A stretch of 14,043 nucleotides of DNA, taken from positions 1 through 14,043 of the forward strand of contig JAFZDV010000122.1 of assembly GCA_017560955.1 (NCBI GenBank), in the 5' to 3' direction. Both the position numbers and the translations under genes were made by a program. The notes under the pieces are model-generated. The model was not told the origin of the DNA. It saw nothing but the letters and a program-made list of their open reading frames with translations, and did not search any database. Shown here one piece after another: positions 7,307 to 14,043 of this stretch. The stretch comes from Anaerotignum sp. (GTDB lineage Bacteria; Bacillota; Clostridia; Lachnospirales; Anaerotignaceae). The number at the start of each line of letters is the position of its first letter. Position 1 is the first letter of the stretch.

Positions 7307-7350
7307 AAAAAAGCAACCTATGGTAATTCCATAAGGTTGCTTTTCTTTTT
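7307..7350. terminator. Bidirectional terminator between the DUF1836 gene and polC
   Basis: AGCAACCTATGG (7312-7323) pairs with CCATAAGGTTGCT (7329-7341) around a 5-nt loop, with one bulged base. TTTTCTTTTT follows on the plus strand, and six T (complement of 7307-7312) follow on the minus strand. It begins 2 nt after the DUF1836 stop and lies just past the polC stop (7352), so it serves both convergent genes. Confidence 0.88.
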
Positions 7351-7351
7351 A

Positions 7352-10300
7352 TCAGAACAATGTCAGCTGGTTGGTTTCCGGAATACCGTCCAATACACCA
7401 TTTTCTTTCAGCATATCGATCAGAGAACGTCCTAAAGAAGTTCTTTCCTTCAATTCTTCCAGTGTTTTAAATTCGCCGTCTTTTCGTCCTTCTACAATAC
7501 TATGTGCCGCATTGACACCCAGCCCCTGCAGGGAACTGAATGGAGGCAAAAGACCATTCGGTGTAATCTGGAAGTTTTTTGCATCGGATTTATAAAGGTC
7601 GATGGGAACAAATTTGAATCCACGAGCGTAGAATTCAACGATAATTTCCAGAACCGTCTGTTTACTCTTATCTTTCGCCGTCGCTTCCTGTCCTTTTGCA
7701 TGGATTTCCTTGATTGCTTCCTTTGCCACATCAATACCTTTGCACATACAGGCGTAGTCAAAATCGTCACAGGCTCTGACTGTAAAGTATGCCGCATAAT
7801 ATGCTTCAGGATAATTGATTTTAAAATAAGCAATACGGAACGCCATCATAACATAAGCCGCTGCATGGGCTTTCGGGAACATGTATTTGATTTTCTGACA
7901 GGATTCAATATACCAGTCAGGTACATTTGCCGCTTTCATATCGACAATGTCTTCATCCGTAAGACCTTTCCCTTTTCTTACCTTTTCCATGATTTTAAAG
8001 GACTTCTTCTTTTCTACCCCTTTATTGATGAGATAGATCATAATACTGTCACGAGTGGAAATGGTTTCTTTCAGAGTGATCGTACCATTTTCGATCAAAG
8101 TCTGCGCATTCCCCAGCCATACGTCAGTACCATGAGACAGACCGGAGATACGAAGTAAGTCCGCAAATGATTTTGGTTTCGTATCGATCAACATACCACG
8201 AACGAACTTTGTACCGAATTCAGGGATACCCAGTGTACCTGTCTTACAGTTGATTTCTTCTTCCGTAACACCTAAAGCCTTCGGTGATTCAAACAAAGAC
8301 ATGGTTTCAGGATCGCCCAGCGGAACTGTCTGAGGGTTTACACCTGTCAGATCGTACAGCATACGAATAACCGTAGGGTCGTCGTGTCCCAGCAGGTCAA
8401 GTTTCAGAAGTCGGCCTGAAATGGAATGATAGTCAAAATGTGTCGTTGTTACGGTAGAATTCACATCATTAGCAGGTCGCTGAATGGGACAGAATTCATG
8501 AATATCGTGATCGCTGGGAACAACCATCAGACCACCTGGATGCTGCCCTGTAGTACGCTTTACACCCGTGCAGCCGTCCGTCAGACGCTGAATTTCAGCA
8601 TTATGAGGTGTGATCTCTCTTGCATCGAAATACTTCTTTACAAAGCCGTAGGCCGTTTTATCCGCTAATGTACCAATCGTACCAGCTTTGAATACTTTAC
8701 CTTTGCCAAACAGTTCTTCTGTATACGCATGGGCTCTCTGCTGATAATCACCAGAGAAGTTCAGGTCGATATCAGGTTCTTTATCCCCTTCAAATCCAAG
8801 GAACGTCTGGAATGGAATATCGTGACCATCTTTATAAAGCATTTCCCCGCAGACAGGACACACTTTATCGGGCATATCACAGCCGCTGGCTTCTTCCATA
8901 GCATAGGATTTTACCACTTCAGAATCAAAATCAGAATATTTACAGTTTGTGCAGATATAATGTGGAGGCAGAGAGTTTACTTCCGTAATACCTGCCATGT
9001 TCGCCGCAAAGGAAGAACCTACGGAACCACGGGAGCCTACCAGATAGCCATCCTCTACAGATTTCCATACCAGTTTCTGTGCGATAATATACAAAACGGC
9101 ATAGCCATTGCTGATGATAGAGTTCAGCTCTGTTTCCAGTCTTTCCTGTACAATTACAGGAAGAGGATCACCATAAATGGAAATCGCCTTATCCATACAG
9201 ATCTGCCTTAATTCATCATCGGCACCTTCGATTTTAGGAGGGAACGTTTCATCGGGGATAGGCTTGATTTTTTCCACCATATCTGCAATCAGATTTGTAT
9301 TGGTGATAACGACTTCTTTTGCCTTTTCATCTCCCAGATACTCAAATTCCTTCAGCATTTCCTTAGTCGTACGGTAATACAGCGGTGCCTGATTATCTGC
9401 GTCAGAGAAACCTTCCGCTGCCATGATAATACGGCGGAATGCTGCATCCTGCGGATCGATAAAATGAACATCACAGGTTGCTACAACAGGCTTATTATGC
9501 TCGTCCGCCAAAGCAACGATTTTCTTATTGATTGCAATAATATCATCCATGGAATGCACATTGGGCACTCTAGGGGAATCGATCATAAATTTATTGTTAC
9601 CCAAAGGCTGAATCTCCAGATAATCATAGAAATTCACCAGCTCTTCAATACGCTCTTTTGGCTGATTATCCAGAAGGGCTTTGTATAGTTCACCCGCTTC
9701 ACAGGCGCTGCCAAGAATCAGACCTTCTCTTCGCTTCAGCAATTCACTTTTCGGAATACGAGGTCTTCTGTTGGCAAAGTAATCAATATGAGCCAGCGAA
9801 ACCAATTCATACAGATTTCTCAGACCTGTATAGTTCTGCGCCAGAATGATCGCATGGAAAGGCTTCAGTTTACTATAGTTGATGGTTCTGCTGGAAAATA
9901 CATTGATGTCATCAACGTTATAAACTTTCTGCTCCACCAGCATATCGATAAATTTCAGGAATACTTCGGCTGTTGCCTCCGCGTCATTTACCGCTCTGTG
10001 ATGACCCTCCAACGAAACACCAAGATGCTCACAGATAATATTCAGTTTATGCTTTTTCAAATCAGGCAACAGAGAACGGGACAGTTCCAGAGTATCCAAA
10101 ACGGTATTCTTGATATCCATTCCACATTTCTTTTCCGCTTTTGTACGGATAAAGCCCATATCAAAACTTGCATTATGGGCAACCAGCACAGCATCACTGC
10201 AGAACGCCATAAACTCCGGAAGAACATCCTGAATCAATGGTGCATCCGCAACCATTTCATCGGTAATGCCTGTCAGTTTTGTAATTTCATCGGAGATCGG

Positions 10301-11686
10301 TTTTTCTGGATTTACAAAAGTACCGAATCTATCAACGATTTTGCCATCCTGTACTTTTACCGCACCAATTTCTGTAATATTTTCCACTTCTCTGGAAAGG
10401 CCTGTGGTTTCAATATCAAATACAACAAAAGTATCGTCCAAAGACTGACCTCTGGGCATGGTAACAACATTCCCAAGGTCATCGATCAGATAAGCTTCTA
10501 CACCATAAATAACTTTCAGATCGGCCTTGCCTACAGCATTCATGGCATCAGGAAATGCCTGTACCACACCATGGTCTGTGATCGCAATGGCCTTATGTCC
10601 CCAATCAATAGCACGCTGGATATATTTTTTCACATGGGTAACACCATCCATACTGCTCATCTGTGTATGCAGATGCAATTCCACGCGTTTTTCTTCGGAA
10701 TCATCAATACGGGCAGGAGGTGCAGATGCTGTCATGATATTTTTCGCCATGATATTGATTTCTTTGCTGTATTTATCAAACTGAACATCACCCTGCACAC
10801 GAAGATATTTGCCTTTTTTGATCTTATCGCTCAGTTCCTGATCAAAAACACTTCGTTTTACAAAGAATTTGACAGTTGTGGAATCGCTCAAGTCAGTAAT
10901 ATCAAAGGAAACAATATATTTTTCGCCTTTGATTTCCTTTGCCTCCACATTATAAATACTGCCTTCAATAATAACAGCTTCCCCTTCAATTTTTGTATCA
11001 ATCACTTTGACAGGATTGCCATTGATTTCTTTGCCCAGAAGGATCCCTTTCGAAACAGCGGAAGCAACTGCTGCGACTTCTGCATTTGCTTTTTCCTGTA
11101 CAGCCTCTGTCTGGGTGCTGACAATTTTCTGGCTGAGTTCCATCAGACGCTGTTCCTGCTTCTGTTCTCTGAAGGCTCTTTCTTCCGCAGATGTCTGTAC
11201 ATTTTTAAACTGAATCATCAGGTTTCGACCCGTTTCTTCAGAAATCATATGCATCAGCATATCATCCAGATGTTTCTGTGCCAGATAATATGCCATATTA
11301 TTTTTCACATAAATCAGCATTTTACCATCTCTGATTTCCCATTCGGCATCAGAAATAACACCTGCACAGACCTTGCTCTGCTGACTGACGAAAGTTTTGA
11401 TGCTATCCCAGTACCCAGCCGCAAGTTCTTCTGTAGTCTTTTCATTCAGTTCATATGTAATGTCAATATCTACTTCACGAATACCAGGCAGACTTTTCAG
11501 AAGTTCCTGTTTGAAGTCTTCTCTTTTCTGCAGAGGGATCAATTCCTTTGCAGAAATTTCCATGCTGACGGATCTTTCTTTTTTATGAATGGTCAGTCTG
11601 CGTACTTCTGTTCCGGCGAAAGCCTCCTGTATTCCCATAGATAAGGAAAGCTTCTGGAATACGTTTTCAAAATTCTGCGCTGTCAT
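7352..11686 (-). CDS. polC: DNA polymerase III alpha subunit, Gram-positive PolC type with 3'-5' exonuclease
   Basis: The replicative DNA polymerase of Firmicutes, 1444 residues (B. subtilis PolC is about 1437). In order: an N-terminal domain (about 1-210); an OB-fold region (about 215-320); a PHP domain opening with ELHLHTQMSSMDG; an inserted DEDDh proofreading exonuclease (VVFDIETTGL with D424/E426, HNASFDMGF, HHRAVNDAEAT); the rest of PHP (VATCDVHFIDPQDA); and the polymerase core with GSRGSVGSS, a four-cysteine zinc module (CTNC and CPVC), catalytic PDIDLNFSGD (D972, D974) and GQHPGGL. The frame extends upstream to an ATG at 11707, but those first codons encode the ribosome binding site AAGGAGGGTG. 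The ATG at 11684-11686, five nt after GGAGGG, is therefore chosen. It follows ispG by 33 nt with no terminator between, so the two are probably cotranscribed. The exonuclease and polymerase active sites look intact. Confidence 0.97.
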   Translation of the reverse strand: MTAQNFENVFQKLSLSMGIQEAFAGTEVRRLTIHKKERSVSMEISAKELIPLQKREDFKQELLKSLPGIREVDIDITYELNEKTTEELAAGYWDSIKTFVSQQSKVCAGVISDAEWEIRDGKMLIYVKNNMAYYLAQKHLDDMLMHMISEETGRNLMIQFKNVQTSAEERAFREQKQEQRLMELSQKIVSTQTEAVQEKANAEVAAVASAVSKGILLGKEINGNPVKVIDTKIEGEAVIIEGSIYNVEAKEIKGEKYIVSFDITDLSDSTTVKFFVKRSVFDQELSDKIKKGKYLRVQGDVQFDKYSKEINIMAKNIMTASAPPARIDDSEEKRVELHLHTQMSSMDGVTHVKKYIQRAIDWGHKAIAITDHGVVQAFPDAMNAVGKADLKVIYGVEAYLIDDLGNVVTMPRGQSLDDTFVVFDIETTGLSREVENITEIGAVKVQDGKIVDRFGTFVNPEKPISDEITKLTGITDEMVADAPLIQDVLPEFMAFCSDAVLVAHNASFDMGFIRTKAEKKCGMDIKNTVLDTLELSRSLLPDLKKHKLNIICEHLGVSLEGHHRAVNDAEATAEVFLKFIDMLVEQKVYNVDDINVFSSRTINYSKLKPFHAIILAQNYTGLRNLYELVSLAHIDYFANRRPRIPKSELLKRREGLILGSACEAGELYKALLDNQPKERIEELVNFYDYLEIQPLGNNKFMIDSPRVPNVHSMDDIIAINKKIVALADEHNKPVVATCDVHFIDPQDAAFRRIIMAAEGFSDADNQAPLYYRTTKEMLKEFEYLGDEKAKEVVITNTNLIADMVEKIKPIPDETFPPKIEGADDELRQICMDKAISIYGDPLPVIVQERLETELNSIISNGYAVLYIIAQKLVWKSVEDGYLVGSRGSVGSSFAANMAGITEVNSLPPHYICTNCKYSDFDSEVVKSYAMEEASGCDMPDKVCPVCGEMLYKDGHDIPFQTFLGFEGDKEPDIDLNFSGDYQQRAHAYTEELFGKGKVFKAGTIGTLADKTAYGFVKKYFDAREITPHNAEIQRLTDGCTGVKRTTGQHPGGLMVVPSDHDIHEFCPIQRPANDVNSTVTTTHFDYHSISGRLLKLDLLGHDDPTVIRMLYDLTGVNPQTVPLGDPETMSLFESPKALGVTEEEINCKTGTLGIPEFGTKFVRGMLIDTKPKSFADLLRISGLSHGTDVWLGNAQTLIENGTITLKETISTRDSIMIYLINKGVEKKKSFKIMEKVRKGKGLTDEDIVDMKAANVPDWYIESCQKIKYMFPKAHAAAYVMMAFRIAYFKINYPEAYYAAYFTVRACDDFDYACMCKGIDVAKEAIKEIHAKGQEATAKDKSKQTVLEIIVEFYARGFKFVPIDLYKSDAKNFQITPNGLLPPFSSLQGLGVNAAHSIVEGRKDGEFKTLEELKERTSLGRSLIDMLKENGVLDGIPETNQLTLF

Positions 11687-11719
11687 TTTCACCCTCCTTT
11701 CTTTCATATTTTTTCATGT

Positions 11720-12769
11720 TCATGCTTTTTCGATTTCTTCCATCAGGGCAGAAACCAGTTCATCCTCATTTACTTTACGGATAACTTCACCTTTTTTGAA
11801 CACCAGACCTACACCTTTGCCGCCTGCAATGCCAAGGTCTGCTTCTCTTGCTTCACCGGGACCATTTACTACACAACCCATAACAGCAACTTTAATATCT
11901 TTATCAATGTTTTTACATTTTTCTTCTACTTCATTGGCAATAGAAATCAGGTCAATTTCTGTTCTGCCGCAAGTAGGACAGGAAACAAATGTAATACCGA
12001 ATTTTCTTAAACCAAGGCTTTTCAGAATTTCTCTTGCCGCTTTGATTTCTTCCACAGGGTCACCTGTCAGGGAAACACGAATAGTATCACCAATGCCCAT
12101 AGCGAGGATCGTACCAATGCCTACTGCAGATTTAATGGTGCCTGCATAGGGTGTTCCTGCCTCTGTGATGCCCACATGGATAGGATAAGGAATCGCTTCA
12201 GAAAGCAGACGATATGCTTCAATAGAAAAAGGCACATCAGACGCTTTGATAGAAACAACGATATCGAAGAATTCCAGTTTTTCCAGAATACGCACATGCT
12301 TCAGCGCACTTTCTACAAGGCCCTGAGGTGTAACGCCGCCGTATTTTTCCACCAGTTCCTTTTCCAGAGAGCCACTATTCACACCGATACGGATAGGGAT
12401 ATTCTTCTCCTTCGCCATATCCACAACCTGTCTGATTTTGTCTTCATCACCAATGTTACCGGGATTGATACGAACTTTATCAATACCCAGTTCCATTACG
12501 CGAAGTGCCAGTCTGTAATCAAAATGAATATCCGCTACCAGAGGGATATGGATCAGTTTTTTGATCTCACCAACTGCATCTGCAGCAACCATATCGGGAA
12601 TTGCCACACGCACCAGTTCACAGCCCGCTTCTTCCAGCGCAAGAATCTGCATTACAGTCGCATCTACATCTCTTGTATCCGTATTGCACATGGACTGAAT
12701 GATCACAGGGTTCGTACCGCCCATTTTCAGACCGCCAATATTTACTTCTCTAGTCAATTTTCTTTCCAT
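11720..12769 (-). CDS. ispG: 4-hydroxy-3-methylbut-2-enyl diphosphate synthase (IspG/GcpE)
   Basis: An iron-sulfur enzyme of the MEP isoprenoid pathway that reductively converts methylerythritol cyclodiphosphate to HMBPP in the cytoplasm. It has 349 residues, the length of the compact bacterial type without the plant insert. The N-terminal TIM barrel starts with [10 protein letters not shown] and [13 protein letters not shown]. The C-terminal cluster domain shows SCPTCGRTE (C264, C267) and [11 protein letters not shown] (C299, E306), the three cysteine ligands and the glutamate ligand of the [4Fe-4S] cluster. The ATG at 12767-12769 has only a weak ribosome binding site (GAGTG, 5 nt upstream), unlike its neighbours. 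A hairpin terminator lies upstream after rseP, and no clear promoter is seen between that hairpin and the start, so expression may depend on readthrough. polC follows closely. Confidence 0.97.
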   Translation of the reverse strand: MERKLTREVNIGGLKMGGTNPVIIQSMCNTDTRDVDATVMQILALEEAGCELVRVAIPDMVAADAVGEIKKLIHIPLVADIHFDYRLALRVMELGIDKVRINPGNIGDEDKIRQVVDMAKEKNIPIRIGVNSGSLEKELVEKYGGVTPQGLVESALKHVRILEKLEFFDIVVSIKASDVPFSIEAYRLLSEAIPYPIHVGITEAGTPYAGTIKSAVGIGTILAMGIGDTIRVSLTGDPVEEIKAAREILKSLGLRKFGITFVSCPTCGRTEIDLISIANEVEEKCKNIDKDIKVAVMGCVVNGPGEAREADLGIAGGKGVGLVFKKGEVIRKVNEDELVSALMEEIEKA

Positions 12770-12793
12770 TTTTTCACTCTTTTCTAAAATCTC

Positions 12794-12825
12794 AAAAAAC
12801 GCCTGAAGAATTTATTTCAGGCGTT
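12794..12825 (-). terminator. Intrinsic terminator-like hairpin between rseP and ispG
   Basis: On the minus strand AACGCCTGAA (12816-12825) and TTCAGGCGTT (12798-12807) are perfect 10-bp complements around an 8-nt loop, and the second arm runs into six T (12794-12799, overlapping it by two). It starts 6 nt past the rseP stop and ends about 25 nt before the ispG start. It should terminate, or partly attenuate, transcription arriving from dxr-rseP. Confidence 0.85.
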
Positions 12826-12831
12826 CTTATT

Positions 12832-13923
12832 TCAGATAATAAATTTCATGATATCACCAAAAAGGACATATACCATCAAGCCCATAATAAACATGAAGCC
12901 TAAAAATTGGAGTTTTCCTTCCAGTTCCGCATCCAAAGGTTTTCTGCGGATAGCTTCGATAGCAAGGAATAATATCTTACCGCCATCCAGCGCAGGAATT
13001 GGAAACAGATTCAGTACACCCAGGTTTGCACTCAAAACTGCACCAATGTAAATCACATTCTGAATCGCAGCAGTAATACTATATTCCAAGCCAGCTTCAT
13101 AACTGGTTTCTACTGTTTTGAATATGGCAATAGGGCCGCCGTATTCATCTTTTTCGGCAGTAAAGGTAAATACTCTTACCAGACCTTCTGCAGTCATTTT
13201 TACATAATTAATCATGGAAAACAGGCTGTAATGCATGGTCTCGCCAACAGTCATTTTACTATAACCCTCTACAGGTTCTGCAAAAATACCTGTTTCAACA
13301 TTAGGATTAAATCCAATCAGATATCGGCCATTTGCTTCATCCAATTTGGGCTGCAGTTCATATTGATAAAGCATCCCATCTGCTCCCAGCACTTCCAGAC
13401 GAATGGCCTCACCGTGATTATCCATCAGCATATAAGACAATTCATCGTAAATATGAATGGTCTTTCCGTTGATCTTACGAATGGTATCACCAGGCTGAAG
13501 ACCGCATTCTGCAGCGGCAGATTCAGGGATGATCGCTCTGATTTCAGGTGTTGCCGTATAACTGGTACAGGTCAGCCCGAAAATCATGATAAAAGCCAGA
13601 ACGAAGTTCATAAAAGGCCCTGCAAACATTACCGCAAAACGGACACCAACGGATTTTGTCAAAAAAGAACGAGGACCGGGAATAGAACCGTCTTCGCTTT
13701 CTCCTTCCATTCTGCAGAAACCGCCTAAAGGAAGAGCGCGCAGACTGTATTCTGTATCGCCTTTCATTACAGAAGCAATTTTGGGACCCATGCCAACAGC
13801 AAACTCCTGCACCCAGATACCACTTTTCTTAGCAACAATAAAATGTCCAAATTCATGGGCAACCACAAGAGCACCCAATAAAATAATTGTGATCAGTAAC
13901 GAGGAAATATTCCTCACCTCCAA
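12832..13923 (-). CDS. rseP: RIP metalloprotease RseP/RasP (site-2 protease, M50B)
   Basis: A membrane-embedded zinc protease that cleaves anti-sigma factors and signal-peptide remnants within the membrane. It is 363 residues when counted from the TTG at 13921-13923. Numbered so, it shows HEFGH at 23-27 in the first membrane helix, a second helix near 95-118 (FAVMFAGPFMNFVLAFIMIF), a PDZ domain (about 125-200, with AECGLQPGDTIRKINGK), NLFPIPALDGG with the third zinc ligand D313, and a final hydrophobic helix. The true start is uncertain. GGAGGTGAGG (13912-13921) overlaps the TTG and sits correctly before an ATT at 13906-13908, which would give 358 residues and place the active-site His at 18, as I recall for B. 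subtilis RasP. It lies 3 nt (TTG) or 18 nt (ATT) after the dxr stop, so the two form an operon. Confidence 0.93.
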   Translation of the reverse strand: MEVRNISSLLITIILLGALVVAHEFGHFIVAKKSGIWVQEFAVGMGPKIASVMKGDTEYSLRALPLGGFCRMEGESEDGSIPGPRSFLTKSVGVRFAVMFAGPFMNFVLAFIMIFGLTCTSYTATPEIRAIIPESAAAECGLQPGDTIRKINGKTIHIYDELSYMLMDNHGEAIRLEVLGADGMLYQYELQPKLDEANGRYLIGFNPNVETGIFAEPVEGYSKMTVGETMHYSLFSMINYVKMTAEGLVRVFTFTAEKDEYGGPIAIFKTVETSYEAGLEYSITAAIQNVIYIGAVLSANLGVLNLFPIPALDGGKILFLAIEAIRRKPLDAELEGKLQFLGFMFIMGLMVYVLFGDIMKFII

Positions 13924-13926
13924 TAC

Positions 13927-14043
13927 TTATTCAAAAACCACCTTTGCAGCATAGTCCTTTGCCCATGCATCCGCTTCCAGCAGGTCTTCCAAAGTATATT
14001 CATATTTTACAGTATATGCATCCATTGTCTGTTCAATCAATTC
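13927..14043 (-). CDS. dxr: 1-deoxy-D-xylulose 5-phosphate reductoisomerase, C-terminal end only
   Basis: Only the last 38 codons and the TAA stop are inside the window; the gene begins past the right edge. The visible tail includes TLEDLLEADAWAKDYAAK, the four-helix C-terminal end typical of DXR (an S/TLEDILEADxWAR-like segment before the stop). DXR commits carbon to the MEP pathway, converting DXP to MEP with NADPH. The assignment rests on this short tail plus the following rseP and ispG, the usual partners of dxr in Clostridia. No active-site residue is visible here. Confidence 0.85.
   Translation of the reverse strand, partial: ELIEQTMDAYTVKYEYTLEDLLEADAWAKDYAAKVVFE

Noticed and set aside
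9788..11644. 618-codon open frame on the plus strand opposite polC
   Set aside because: It lies entirely within polC, has a Phe/Cys/Ile/His-rich composition typical of an antisense frame, and shows no domain, promoter or ribosome binding site.
11687..11707. Upstream ATG start for polC (seven extra codons)
   Set aside because: Its codons 3-6 encode the strong ribosome binding site AAGGAGGGTG of the ATG at 11684-11686, and it has no convincing site of its own.
13231..13728. 165-codon plus-strand frame opposite rseP
   Set aside because: It is the antisense of rseP, with no ribosome binding site or domain.

Overview
The window looks like chromosomal core sequence from a low-to-moderate-GC member of the Clostridia, plausibly of the Lachnospiraceae/Anaerotignaceae kind. 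The reasons are the Gram-positive PolC replicative polymerase, strong GGAGG-type ribosome binding sites, a T-box tRNA-sensing leader, sigma-A promoters of the TTGACA/TATAAT type, and the gene order dxr-rseP-ispG-polC. The species call is inference. I see no transposons, integrases, CRISPR repeats, tRNA or rRNA genes. Both outermost genes run off the window.

All genes but one lie on the minus strand. Reading down the minus strand from the right edge: the last 38 codons of dxr (MEP pathway), then rseP (intramembrane site-2 metalloprotease), a 62-nt gap holding an intrinsic terminator-like hairpin, ispG (a late MEP-pathway iron-sulfur enzyme) and polC (DNA polymerase III alpha, 1444 aa). polC converges on the only plus-strand gene, a DUF1836 protein with a MerR-like helix-turn-helix segment, and the two share a bidirectional terminator. 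The DUF1836 gene is divergent from trhA (a hemolysin III/PAQR-like seven-helix membrane protein). Each has its own well-formed promoter, and each promoter region carries a copy of a similar 15-nt imperfect inverted repeat.

Left of trhA is a two-gene operon for a heterodimeric ABC exporter of the YfiB/YfiC-LmrCD kind (577 and 605 aa, overlapping by ATGA). One subunit has degenerate ATPase motifs and the other is canonical, as expected for an asymmetric heterodimer. Its promoter overlaps a 9-bp perfect inverted repeat. The left end holds leuS (first 608 codons) behind a promoter and a leucine T-box leader of about 250 nt, with a likely CUG specifier, a UGGU acceptor-binding bulge and an 11-bp terminator helix.

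The genes are mostly housekeeping: isoprenoid synthesis, envelope stress proteolysis, replication and leucine charging. The accessory part is the exporter and the trhA/DUF1836 pair. The items most worth a second look are the putative operator pair between trhA and the DUF1836 gene, the inverted repeat at the exporter's transcription start, the probable non-canonical ATT start of rseP, and the hairpin dividing the dxr-rseP-ispG-polC cluster. I found no clear case of a wholly new system.
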